A stretch of DNA of 39,589 nucleotides, taken from Pseudomonadota bacterium (GTDB taxonomy: Bacteria; Pseudomonadota; Gammaproteobacteria; Berkiellales; Berkiellaceae). Both the position numbers and the translations under genes were made by a program. This document shows positions 6,447 through 15,245 of this stretch, piece by piece (within the stretch, counting starts at the first letter, position 1; every line of letters starts with the position of its first letter). The notes under the pieces are model-generated. The model saw only the letters and a list, made by a program, of their open reading frames with translations, was not told where the DNA came from and did not search any database. The stretch covers positions 1 to 39,589 of the forward strand of contig JAFECR010000003.1 of assembly GCA_018242045.1 (NCBI GenBank), read 5' to 3'.

Positions 6447-8804
6447 ATGTATTTTTTCAGCACTATTTTTCATCACATTAAAAATATCATTCAAGCTGGC
6501 ATAAATCGTCACTTTAAGCGACCACCTCGTCATGAGGCTCCTCAAACTAAAGCCCTTGCTGTCTGTAATGCTAATCAAAACGTACTGCTTACCCACTTTC
6601 CTCTCTTGGTAGAACAAAACCAAAAGCTTTTTCAAGAGAACCCTCAAGCTTTACTCAGCCAAATCTATAAATCGATAAATGAAATTTTATGGTCACATGT
6701 GCGTGCAAATGTCATCAGTGCCGCGTTAATGGCTAATGAAGAAAAAATTGCGGATCTACCTATAGCGTCAAAAAAGCACTTTTATACCATCGCTGTTGCC
6801 AGTGGCCATTTCCAATATAGTAAGCTTCTTGATCATCATCTACATTCATTACAGATTGCGCTAACACTTTGTAATGTCGATGCTTTTTATCATAGTTGGG
6901 GCTGCCTTACCCAAGAAGAGAGAATTGAAGTTGCAGTCAATTGCCTAATCCCTGCTATTAAAACCGCAAACTTGCCGTTAGTTAAATTTATCATTGAAGA
7001 AGGTGAGATCTTTTTTCCCCATCATTATGATCCAGATAGCGCGATGATGAGTGCTATCGAAAAAAATGACATTGAAATGGTTAAATATCTATTATCACTC
7101 AAAGCAAATTTTAAGTTTTGGCATTGGTTAATGGGTGCAGCCTATCAAACAAAAAACTTTGAAATGGTTGGACTTTTAAAAAATTCTCGCTATGAGAAAT
7201 TATACTGGCGATCACGAAAAAAATTACCGCCTTCCTTATCTCCTGTTTCCCGAACGATAAAAACGTTGGTCAATTATACGCCTCATATCTTAACACTCAT
7301 TCAGATAGCGCAATTGAATAAAAATCAAGACGCATTATCAAAATACTATAATGTGAATACGAAGTTTACAGATAACATAACTCAAACAGGATTTCCACAA
7401 GCAGTCATAGCCAGAGCCGTCTCAAAATCAACTAAAGATAAAATAGCAGATCTGTTTTTTACGATGATTTATCCTGAAAAACTGTTTCTTGGTAATCTCG
7501 CGCGTTATTTTCAAATCCATGATAGACAAACGCCAATTGTTGCAGATATTTGTAAGCTCATACGGGATGCCAAAGAGTTTGGGCCCGTTGTCTTTTTTAT
7601 GTTTAAAGGGCATGGCAATACCAATATTATTTCTCTTGGTGGCCATCAAGCACCAGAAGCTATTATTGTTTATGATCTATTTAATAAAGAGTTAAGATCG
7701 CTTCAAGACTTGAGTTGTTTGAGCGAGTTAGCAACCGGCGCCATTATCGTGCTTGAATCTTGCAATACGGGCAGCGAAAATTTCTTTTATTTTTCTGATC
7801 TGCCTCATTTAGGCTTTAATTTTAATATCCATCGGTTAATGGCCATGCATGCCCCAGGCAGCACTGTGTTTTCAGCCGAATTTTACATGATAAGAGGCTC
7901 AACGAGTATCTCTTTTTCACCTGAATTAAAGGTATATGGCAATGGATTTTCAGCTCAGACTTGGCCAACATTAATATATGGATTTTTAAAACAATATCTT
8001 AGCCATTACGCGCCTGCCAACACGCTGCATTCTGCTTATTCCCCTCAAGCAGAACAATTAAAGATCATTTCTGGGCAACATGCTGAGTTTTGTAAAGAAG
8101 TAATACCCTATTCTATTATGAATCGATACTGTGATGCGATTCCTCTTAAACCTTCAGCGCAAGCAATTGCTGCTTGTATGGAGGATGAAAGTTGCAAGAA
8201 AGGTTTTAACAACTTAATGTCTCACTTTAAAAAGCCAATCGCCAATAATACAATTTTTAATCCAAACAGTGTCAAACCGCACACGCCGCTTGAACCTTCA
8301 TTATTCACACACGGTTGGACATCAATAGGAAGCGCTTTTACCACCGCATGGATGAGAGAACATTGTAAATATCAACATTACTCAAAATTCAAATCCTTTA
8401 TGATCACGCAAGGTACCATGGCGGCCACTCAACTTTGCATTGCTCCCAAAGCCTCATCCATTTTATCATTAGTGACAAGTATTTCTCTTAATTTTGTCAC
8501 CGAGGAATTAAGCTTCAAAGGATACCTTCCTTATGCCACTTCTGCACTTTATCTTGGATATTACAGCTATAGTTGCTTTTACTATCCCGAGCAAATGGCA
8601 TCCACGCTTACTGAATTTGCCACCACGGTAACGGGCACAATCATTGGCAATAAATTGGGCCAATACGCTTATCATCTTTATCTTAAGCGACAAGCGGCTA
8701 AGGAAACAAATGAGACTGAGCAAGCACAAGCTGTATTAGAAGCGGATTATAAATCAAAAATTGTTTGTCGCTCCTTAGCGAACATAACGAAAAAGAACTC
8801 TTGA
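6447..8804 (+). CDS. Ankyrin-like / caspase-like (CHAT-type) putative effector
   Basis: The 785-residue protein has a helical N-terminus and ankyrin-like repeats at about 165-250 (IKTANLPLVKFIIEEG; AIEKNDIEMVKYLLSLKA). At 376-480 lies a domain with the clan CD layout: hydrophobic strand VVFFMF, GHG with candidate catalytic His389, a ~40-residue spacer, then hydrophobic strand AIIVLESCNTGS with candidate catalytic Cys439. This His-Gly / hydrophobic-x-S-C-x-T-G pairing is the signature of caspases, metacaspases, gingipains and CHAT proteases. The C-terminal third (about 650-745) has hydrophobic stretches and may bind membrane. No signal peptide is seen; host export by a type IV system would be inference. 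It may share the FS-x-I-x-x-x-I-x-N N-terminus of neighbouring island proteins. Exact family unknown. Confidence 0.65.
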   Translation: MYFFSTIFHHIKNIIQAGINRHFKRPPRHEAPQTKALAVCNANQNVLLTHFPLLVEQNQKLFQENPQALLSQIYKSINEILWSHVRANVISAALMANEEKIADLPIASKKHFYTIAVASGHFQYSKLLDHHLHSLQIALTLCNVDAFYHSWGCLTQEERIEVAVNCLIPAIKTANLPLVKFIIEEGEIFFPHHYDPDSAMMSAIEKNDIEMVKYLLSLKANFKFWHWLMGAAYQTKNFEMVGLLKNSRYEKLYWRSRKKLPPSLSPVSRTIKTLVNYTPHILTLIQIAQLNKNQDALSKYYNVNTKFTDNITQTGFPQAVIARAVSKSTKDKIADLFFTMIYPEKLFLGNLARYFQIHDRQTPIVADICKLIRDAKEFGPVVFFMFKGHGNTNIISLGGHQAPEAIIVYDLFNKELRSLQDLSCLSELATGAIIVLESCNTGSENFFYFSDLPHLGFNFNIHRLMAMHAPGSTVFSAEFYMIRGSTSISFSPELKVYGNGFSAQTWPTLIYGFLKQYLSHYAPANTLHSAYSPQAEQLKIISGQHAEFCKEVIPYSIMNRYCDAIPLKPSAQAIAACMEDESCKKGFNNLMSHFKKPIANNTIFNPNSVKPHTPLEPSLFTHGWTSIGSAFTTAWMREHCKYQHYSKFKSFMITQGTMAATQLCIAPKASSILSLVTSISLNFVTEELSFKGYLPYATSALYLGYYSYSCFYYPEQMASTLTEFATTVTGTIIGNKLGQYAYHLYLKRQAAKETNETEQAQAVLEADYKSKIVCRSLANITKKNS

Positions 8805-8812
8805 TTTCATGC

Positions 8813-10201
8813 TTAAGCCTTGCGCCAAATGGTCCCTTTTGCTGTATCTTCCAAAACAACACCCAAGTTTGTTAATTGTTGGCGAATTTCATCAGCTTTT
8901 TGCCAATTTTTGCCATCTCGCGCCTCATTACGTGCTTTAATCAACGCTTCAATTTCTGTTTTATCTTCCTGTTCTCCTTGCAAATACGCATCAGGAGAAC
9001 GCTCTAAGATCCCTAAAATATTGGCCAATTCTTTGAGCATACTTGCCAAAGATAAATAATCGCTATGTTGCGTTTCACGCGCCGTGTTCACAGCGGTTAC
9101 CAGTTCAAAAAGCACCGCCAATGCAATTGGGGTGTTAAAATCATCGTTCATGGCATCAAAAAAGCGTGTTTGAAAAGCTTGTGCGCTGTTTGAAGATGTC
9201 TCGGCCATTGGGGCCCCGCGTAAAGCTGTGTATAGCCGCTCTAAAGCACTTTTAGCTTGTTCCAACAATTCCTTAGCATAATTGATGGGGCTTCGATAAT
9301 GACTGGCCAAAAGAAAATAACGGATCACTTCTGCGTCATACTGAGCCAATACATCACGAATCGTAAAGAAATTGTTTAATGACTTGGACATTTTTTCTTT
9401 GTCCACCTGGACAAATCCAACGTGCATCCAGGTATTCACAAAGGGCTTACCCGTGGCACACTCAGATTGCGCCCGTTCATTTTCATGATGCGGAAATAAT
9501 AAATCGGCTCCCCCTCCATGAATATCAAAAGTTTCCCCCAAACTTGCCATTGACATCGCAGAGCACTCAATATGCCAACCCGGTCGTCCTTCCCCCCAAG
9601 GCGATGGCCAATGAGGCTCTTCAGGTTTTGCCTTTTTCCAAAGCACAAAATCTAAACTGGCATGTTTTTGTGAGACGACTTCAACACGGGCACCGGCATG
9701 AAGTTGTTCTAAATCTTTATGTGAAAGCGCACCATAGGATGCGTATTTGGCTACTTCAAAATAAACATCGCCATTATCAGCAGCATAAGCAAATTGATTT
9801 GCCTGTAACTGTTTTATCAACGCCACAATGCCATCAATATGTGCAGTGGCGCGTGGTTCTTCATCTGGTCTTAACACGTTTAACGCTTTGGCATCATCAT
9901 GCATAGCTTGAATAAAACGCTGCGTTAGCGTATCGATGGGTTCGTTGTTTTCTTGGGCACGTTTGATAATTTTATCGTCGATATCGGTGATGTTGCAGAC
10001 ATATTTTACTTTCCAGCCACTTTTTCGCAAAAAACGCACAATGACGTCAAAGGCCACAAACACCCGCGCATGGCCAATATGACAATAGTCATAAGCTGTT
10101 ACGCCGCAAACATAAAGTGAAATCTCACCAGGTCTAATTGGTTTAAAAGGCTCTTTTTGATGTGTAAAACTATTATAGATCTGCAGCATGCTTCTTTCCA
10201 T
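8813..10201 (-). CDS. cysS: Cysteinyl-tRNA synthetase
   Basis: The class I synthetase charges tRNA-Cys. The HIGH motif appears as [14 protein letters not shown] near residue 40, with the zinc cysteine in [34 protein letters not shown] and KMSKS ([11 protein letters not shown]) follow in order. At 462 residues it is full length. The ATG at 10201 overlaps the gltX stop (TAATG), but the fifth codon, ATG 10189, has a GGAAAG ribosome site and would start as MLQIYNSF, like other CysS proteins. The true start may therefore be 10189. It forms an operon with gltX. Confidence 0.97.
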   Translation of the reverse strand: MERSMLQIYNSFTHQKEPFKPIRPGEISLYVCGVTAYDYCHIGHARVFVAFDVIVRFLRKSGWKVKYVCNITDIDDKIIKRAQENNEPIDTLTQRFIQAMHDDAKALNVLRPDEEPRATAHIDGIVALIKQLQANQFAYAADNGDVYFEVAKYASYGALSHKDLEQLHAGARVEVVSQKHASLDFVLWKKAKPEEPHWPSPWGEGRPGWHIECSAMSMASLGETFDIHGGGADLLFPHHENERAQSECATGKPFVNTWMHVGFVQVDKEKMSKSLNNFFTIRDVLAQYDAEVIRYFLLASHYRSPINYAKELLEQAKSALERLYTALRGAPMAETSSNSAQAFQTRFFDAMNDDFNTPIALAVLFELVTAVNTARETQHSDYLSLASMLKELANILGILERSPDAYLQGEQEDKTEIEALIKARNEARDGKNWQKADEIRQQLTNLGVVLEDTAKGTIWRKA

Positions 10202-11652
10202 TAATGCTTAATTTGTGCTTGTGCCAAACGAACTCTTGCTAAAAGTGCTTCTTTACCCATTAAAGTAAATATTTTTGCCAATTCAGGGCCATAGCTTCTG
10301 CCTGTCATTGCGCTGCGAAGTGGTAAAAACAGTGCTTTCCCTTTTTGATTGGTTAATTGCCCTAATGCTTTTACGACTTGACTATAATCATCGCCATGTT
10401 CTTGAATCGCCGTATTTAAGTTATCTAATATTATTTTGCCACTTTCTGTTGTTAGGTTTTCCAATGCATCTTCATCAAAAATACATTCATTGGTTAAAAG
10501 TTGTCTTTCCCAATCAATGGCGTCTTGGGGTAAAACAATATTCTGTTTGATAGTTTGCGTAAACATTTGGGTGGTTTTATCTTGAACATGCGTTAAAAAA
10601 GGACGGATCCAAGCCCAAATTTCTTCGTCAGTCTTAGCTAAAACACATTCTTTTTGCCAATGTTTCAATTGAGCTAAATCAAAACGTGCGCTTGAACGAC
10701 CAATATGCTCAATGGCAAAATGCTCACCTAATTCTTCCAAGGTCAAAAGGCTTTCATTGCTAATATGATGACCAAGCCTTGCTAAATAATTATTGATAGC
10801 CTGTGGAAAATATCCTTGTTCTCTTAAGGCCTCAATAGATTGGCTGCCATTGCGTTTTGATAAAGGTTTGCCATCATAACCTAATATTAAAGGCATATGA
10901 CCATAAAGCGGCTCTCTTAAGCCTAATGCTTTTAAAACCAATAATTGCCTTGGCGTATTGGTCAGATGATCCTCACCTCGCATCACGTGTGTCACTTGCA
11001 TCAATGCATCGTCAACGGCATTACAAAACATAAAAGAGGCAGTGCCATCGGCTTTTTCTATAATAAAATCGCCAATATCATTGGTAGCAAACGTTTTAGG
11101 ACCTTGAATAAAATCCTCAAAATGAACAACTTCATTATCAGGGATCTTAAAACGCAACGCAGGTTTAATGCCTTTAGCGCGTTTATGGGCAATTTGTTCA
11201 TGGGTGAGATGGCGACAAGTACCAGGATAACGCGGCGCAATGCCAGCTTGTAATTGAGTTTTACGCGTAATGGACAGTTCCATTTCCGTGCAAAAACACC
11301 AATAAGCCCGCTGATTTTGCAATAAATGTTGATAGTATTGCTGATAAAGCTCAGAACGTTGTGCTTGATAATAAGGACCATTGGCACCGCCTCGTTCTGG
11401 GCCTTCTTGCCAATCTAAACTCAACCACAGCAAGTCTTCCATGATTTTTTGGGTAAAGGCCTCTTCTGAGCGAACAAGATCGGTGTCTTCTATTCTTAAT
11501 AAAAAAGTGGCCCTTTGCTGTTTAGCTATAAATGATTTAGCTAAAAGCACATTAAATAAACCTGTCCTTAAGTTGCCTAAGTGCATCAGCCCAGTGGGGC
11601 TTGGACAAAAGCGCGATTTAACGGAATTTTTAGAATCATCGGTACGCATCAA
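10201..11652 (-). CDS. gltX: Glutamyl-tRNA synthetase
   Basis: The class I synthetase charges tRNA-Glu. RFCPSPTGLMHLGNLRTGLF holds the HIGH equivalent (HLGN), LLRIEDTD follows, and the KMSKS equivalent is GKPLSKRNGS. At 483 residues it is full length. The anticodon-binding C-terminal domain is present (about 320-480). In the wider family, gammaproteobacteria may carry one or two GltX types with different tRNA specificity; which type this is cannot be decided from one copy. It is the first gene of the minus-strand gltX-cysS pair and is divergent from ppiB. Confidence 0.96.
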   Translation of the reverse strand: MMRTDDSKNSVKSRFCPSPTGLMHLGNLRTGLFNVLLAKSFIAKQQRATFLLRIEDTDLVRSEEAFTQKIMEDLLWLSLDWQEGPERGGANGPYYQAQRSELYQQYYQHLLQNQRAYWCFCTEMELSITRKTQLQAGIAPRYPGTCRHLTHEQIAHKRAKGIKPALRFKIPDNEVVHFEDFIQGPKTFATNDIGDFIIEKADGTASFMFCNAVDDALMQVTHVMRGEDHLTNTPRQLLVLKALGLREPLYGHMPLILGYDGKPLSKRNGSQSIEALREQGYFPQAINNYLARLGHHISNESLLTLEELGEHFAIEHIGRSSARFDLAQLKHWQKECVLAKTDEEIWAWIRPFLTHVQDKTTQMFTQTIKQNIVLPQDAIDWERQLLTNECIFDEDALENLTTESGKIILDNLNTAIQEHGDDYSQVVKALGQLTNQKGKALFLPLRSAMTGRSYGPELAKIFTLMGKEALLARVRLAQAQIKH

Positions 11653-11767
11653 TGAAAAGCTCTTATTTATGTTAGTTGATTAAGTTTAATATTTTCTGGC
11701 TGTCTCACTCACACCATGATAACCTATGCCCCTGTTTAACTGCGAGTCTTGTAAGCGAGTAAAATCC

Positions 11768-12268
11768 ATGGAAAAAGTTGTCCTGCATACCAATTTTGGC
11801 CCTATTACCCTTGAACTGGCACCCAACGCTGCCCCCAAGACTGTTGAAAACTTTTTGGAATATGTAAACCAAGGATTTTATGAAAATACCATTTTTCATC
11901 GTGTTATCGATGGTTTTATGATCCAAGGCGGTGGTTTTGAATCTAATATGATCTCCAAAAACGGCTTATCCCCCATCAAAAACGAAGCCAATACGGGTTT
12001 GAGTAACAAAACCGGTACCATCTCCATGGCACGCACAAGCGATCCTCACTCTGCCAGTTCACAATTTTTTATCAATGTTAATGACAATTTATTTTTAGAT
12101 CATAAATCTCAAACCCCTCAAGGCTGGGGATATTGTGCTTTTGGCCAAGTCGTTGATGGCATGGATGTGGTCAAAAAAATTGCTAAAGTGAAGACTGGTT
12201 CTAAAGCGGGACATGATGATGTTCCTAATGAAGATGTGGTTATCGAAAAGGTTGAAATACTTGCCTGA
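11768..12268 (+). CDS. ppiB: Peptidyl-prolyl cis-trans isomerase B (cyclophilin)
   Basis: This cytoplasmic cyclophilin accelerates proline isomerisation. Family motifs run in order: [40 protein letters not shown] (catalytic Arg in FHRV), [19 protein letters not shown] and [12 protein letters not shown] chose ATG 11768, giving 166 residues starting MEKVVLHT, which matches family N-termini. The in-frame extension back to 11726 ([14 protein letters not shown]) is not family-like. The 3' end overlaps the proposed lpxH start, so translation is coupled. Confidence 0.94.
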   Translation: MEKVVLHTNFGPITLELAPNAAPKTVENFLEYVNQGFYENTIFHRVIDGFMIQGGGFESNMISKNGLSPIKNEANTGLSNKTGTISMARTSDPHSASSQFFINVNDNLFLDHKSQTPQGWGYCAFGQVVDGMDVVKKIAKVKTGSKAGHDDVPNEDVVIEKVEILA

Positions 12269-13052
12269 AACAACCCTCTTTATCTCTGATCTTCATTTAA
12301 GTGCTTATCAGACGCCCTTGCAAGAATTGTTTTCAGCTTTTTTGCAAGGGCCCGCAAAACAAGCGCAAACAATTTATATATTAGGCGATCTTTTTGATGT
12401 ATGGGTAGGACAAGATATTCATGCTCACTTTTACGACAAAATTGCCATACAATTAAAAAAATTAACTGATAAAGGAATTTATATCTATTTTATGGCTGGT
12501 AACAGGGATTTTTTATTACAAAAATCCTTCTTAAAGCATGCAGGTATACAAAAAATTCCTGATCCCACACTTATCGATCTTTATGGTAAACCCACTCTAC
12601 TAACACACGGCGACAAACTTTGTACTCAAGATATTGCTTATCAACGTTATCGGAAAATAGCGCAACACCCTTTAACTAAAATGATTTTTTTAAAATTGCC
12701 TAAACGCATACGAGCTAACATAGCAAATAAATTAAGGCTCAAAAGCCAACAATATCAGCGCAATCAATCTTTAAGTATATTAGATGTCTGTCAAGATTCG
12801 GCGCTTAGCTTAATGCAGCAATATAAGGTCAAACAACTTATTCATGGTCATGTACATCGGCCTTGCTTTCATGAAATGAGGATTTTAAACACCAAAGCAA
12901 ATCGTTTTGTTTTAGGTGATTGGCATAAGCATGCTAGCTTTATAATAAGCACCCCAACTCAAATTTCTTTAGCCACTTTTAGTCCACAAGAAAACATTCA
13001 GATAGAAAAAGTCTATGCTTTTGAGGCACCCGTTGTTTTATCAAGCTTGTGA
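12261..13052 (+). CDS. lpxH: UDP-2,3-diacylglucosamine diphosphatase
   Basis: LpxH hydrolyses UDP-2,3-diacylglucosamine to lipid X in lipid A synthesis at the inner membrane face. The calcineurin-like metal motifs are all visible: [31 protein letters not shown] and IHGHVHRP. I propose TTG 12261 as start: AAAAGG lies 9 bases upstream and the product begins [12 protein letters not shown], as in the family. The longer frame from 12213 would read far into ppiB. TTG 12252 is an alternative. The 3' end overlaps the convergent gene at 13013 by 40 bp. Confidence 0.92.
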   Translation: MPETTLFISDLHLSAYQTPLQELFSAFLQGPAKQAQTIYILGDLFDVWVGQDIHAHFYDKIAIQLKKLTDKGIYIYFMAGNRDFLLQKSFLKHAGIQKIPDPTLIDLYGKPTLLTHGDKLCTQDIAYQRYRKIAQHPLTKMIFLKLPKRIRANIANKLRLKSQQYQRNQSLSILDVCQDSALSLMQQYKVKQLIHGHVHRPCFHEMRILNTKANRFVLGDWHKHASFIISTPTQISLATFSPQENIQIEKVYAFEAPVVLSSL

Positions 13053-13279
13053 GTGGTTTTTTTAGCAACTGTCTCAGTTTCTTTTTTTGTAGAAAAAGCT
13101 AACACTTCAGATGTAACCCGTATGGGTAGCCGGGAATAAATAATGCCCAATACAAAACCCAAAGCTAAAATCACCGCTATTTTAAACCAAGGTTCTGTCC
13201 TGATTTTAGGAGGTGAATAAGGTAATGAGGAAGATAACTCATGATAATCGCTTCGAACTTTCGGGTTTTCGCCTTTCAT
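13013..13279 (-). CDS. Small single-pass membrane protein, unknown function
   Basis: The 88-residue protein has a polar, Ser/Pro-rich N-terminus, one transmembrane helix at about 32-49 (FKIAVILALGFVLGIIY) and a charged Lys/Thr-rich tail. AAAAGGAT precedes the ATG, supporting translation. Its last 13 codons overlap the 3' end of lpxH on the opposite strand. I do not recognise the family. The topology resembles small division or envelope anchors, but nothing specific supports that. Confidence 0.6.
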   Translation of the reverse strand: MKGENPKVRSDYHELSSSLPYSPPKIRTEPWFKIAVILALGFVLGIIYSRLPIRVTSEVLAFSTKKETETVAKKTTHKLDKTTGASKA

Positions 13280-13479
13280 GGTAAATCCTTTTCGCTCTGT
13301 GAAGGCAGGATACCCAGGCTAAATTGAAAATTCAATATTTTAGAATATCTTTACAGACAAAACCCGGATATTTCAAAACTAACTTGCGAAATATAAACGC
13401 TGTGCAGTGCAGCGAATTGTTCACTGCATCTACACAAGCATTTAAATTTGGCATCTAACCCAACGTTTTGTGCTTCGGT

Positions 13480-14667
13480 TTATAGGAGATTACACCCTTG
13501 TTTAGTAATCACCCGTGCAATAACTTTGGTTGTTAGCTCCGCGCCTATATTTGTACCAACGCGAGTAACCAGTTCCCCAGCAGTGATATTATTTCCTGCT
13601 GGCGCTTGTACGCCGGAATTATCAGCACTACTGTTGCTACGATTATTGGCGTTGGTATGAGCTTGAGGCGCTACAAAATGGTTGTAGCTTGTGGTAATAG
13701 CGCCTTGAATGACCCCTGACACAGCTGATTGAAAAATGGGATGTGCAATAGCACATGCCGCTAAATCAGCATAATATTGTCTATTTAGAAATTGAACAAC
13801 CAACTGATGCTGATTTCTAACAGCAAGATGATACGACGTTTCATTATTAAAGTTCTTTATCCCAATTGGCATTTTAGCTGAATTTACTAAAAATCGAACC
13901 AATTCCAAATGCCCGTTTAATGCAGCGTAATGTAGTGGGGTGTTACCCAAGTTATCAATAACGTCAAGTTTGCTATTGTTCGCATATGCTTCACGTATTT
14001 TCGATAAATCACCTGCTTTGGCTGATGCATGTAACGGAAACTGTTTTGCAAATAATATATCTTCAATATTTTTTTTCAGCTTATCACTTGCTAAATCTTT
14101 AATTGTTTTTGATTGGGCATTTTCTATCTCTAGACTGGCACCAAGGGTTATTAATTTTCCTGCCAGTTTTTCATTATCATTCATCACCGCATAATGTAAC
14201 GCGGTATTTCCCAGATCATCATATTTATCAATATCAAGTCGGTCTTTTGCTAATGCTAATAATTTTGTTGCAGTATGATTTTGATTACTCTTAACAGCTA
14301 AGATTAATGGTGTTCGAAATTTGCTATCTTGAGCATCCAGGACCTGTTTCAATAACTCAGGGTCTTTTTTAACATAGGTAATAATATGTTCTAAAGATAC
14401 TGAAAGACCTTTTTCACAAATCAAATGAAATATATTTTGTCTATTTGAGTTTTTGCTCTTAAGATTAAATCCATTTTCAAGCAACATCGCAATGCAGTCA
14501 CCACTATTATTTTCAACAAACTTTAAGACAAGATCGACATCAAGCGAATTAATTTTTATATTATTTTCCATTAAATAGCGTTGCAGTTCCTGCGCATCAT
14601 CTTTTTCAATAAATTTATTGTATTCTGCAAATTTCGCGCTAGAATTTGATGAATTTGTACCTAACAT
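13480..14667 (-). CDS. Ankyrin-repeat protein (candidate effector)
   Basis: ATG 14667 is chosen because AAAGGGG lies 6 bases upstream; an in-frame upstream ATG at 14742 lacks this. The product has 395 residues. Ankyrin repeats run from about 75 to 297, the clearest being DLGNTALHYAVMNDNEKLAG (151-170) and NLGNTPLHYAALNGHLELVR (239-258), with TPLILAV, FPLHASAKAGD and TSYHLAVRNQH as degenerate units. The tail after 300 has an Ala/Ile-rich hydrophobic part and an Asn/Ser-rich linker. No signal peptide. Ankyrin proteins of intracellular Legionellales are often type IV effectors; translocation here is inference. Confidence 0.85.
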   Translation of the reverse strand: MLGTNSSNSSAKFAEYNKFIEKDDAQELQRYLMENNIKINSLDVDLVLKFVENNSGDCIAMLLENGFNLKSKNSNRQNIFHLICEKGLSVSLEHIITYVKKDPELLKQVLDAQDSKFRTPLILAVKSNQNHTATKLLALAKDRLDIDKYDDLGNTALHYAVMNDNEKLAGKLITLGASLEIENAQSKTIKDLASDKLKKNIEDILFAKQFPLHASAKAGDLSKIREAYANNSKLDVIDNLGNTPLHYAALNGHLELVRFLVNSAKMPIGIKNFNNETSYHLAVRNQHQLVVQFLNRQYYADLAACAIAHPIFQSAVSGVIQGAITTSYNHFVAPQAHTNANNRSNSSADNSGVQAPAGNNITAGELVTRVGTNIGAELTTKVIARVITKQGCNLL

Positions 14668-14867
14668 AGTGTGCCCCTTTATATAACAGAATAAATCTAT
14701 TAGAGCATTTTTTAAATAACAGATAATACTATATCTAGACATACAGAAGGCTTTTCACGATGAACTGTAAAATGTAAGCAAACGTGTGTAGTTACACTAA
14801 TAGATTATTGAACTTTTCTATATCAGAAAGCTTCTATCCATTAAGTACTTTGTAGAACGAGAAAAAT

Positions 14868-15170
14868 ATGCAACCGCAACAAATTGAATTGGATGAACTG
14901 ACAACTGCCTTCGTTGCATTAAGCATTCCTACCTACGCAGCAGATCAAATGAACTTCTTAACAGAATTTTTAACCAACAAAGCAATAGATTTGAATACTG
15001 AAAAAATGAAAAAGATCTTTAAAGATAAAATTCAAGTCATTGATGCGCTTATTATCTTAAACGAATTTGCCAACCGTTATGAAAATGAAAAGCCCTTAAT
15101 CGATGAGTTTCAAGAAGAAATAGAAAATCTTCAAATAGTCTTAAATGATGAAGTAGGCTTAACCATTTAA
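14868..15170 (+). CDS. Small acidic helical protein upstream of the kinase
   Basis: The 100-residue protein is predicted mostly helical and acidic, with many Leu/Ile/Glu/Asn (ELTTAFVALSIPTYAADQM; PLIDEFQEEIENLQIVL). It lies 75 bp before the kinase gene on the same strand and divergently from the ankyrin gene. I do not recognise it. Its size, acidity and position next to a large putative effector resemble secretion chaperones, but there is no specific motif. Confidence 0.6.
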   Translation: MQPQQIELDELTTAFVALSIPTYAADQMNFLTEFLTNKAIDLNTEKMKKIFKDKIQVIDALIILNEFANRYENEKPLIDEFQEEIENLQIVLNDEVGLTI

Positions 15171-15245
15171 ACTGTTTGGAACTCGACGCTATGGATAACT
15201 GTCTAAATATCGTGAACTAAATCATATTCATGAGGATATCAAGCT

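Noticed and set aside
9379..9906. 175-codon plus-strand frame
   Set aside because: Antisense to the conserved core of cysS.
12213..12260. Upstream in-frame extension of lpxH
   Set aside because: It lies inside ppiB, is Met/Lys-rich and unlike LpxH N-termini; a TTG with a good ribosome site explains the start better.
13427..13437. Third occurrence of the gtgtagatgca 11-mer (reverse orientation)
   Set aside because: No palindrome or further similarity around it; likely chance.
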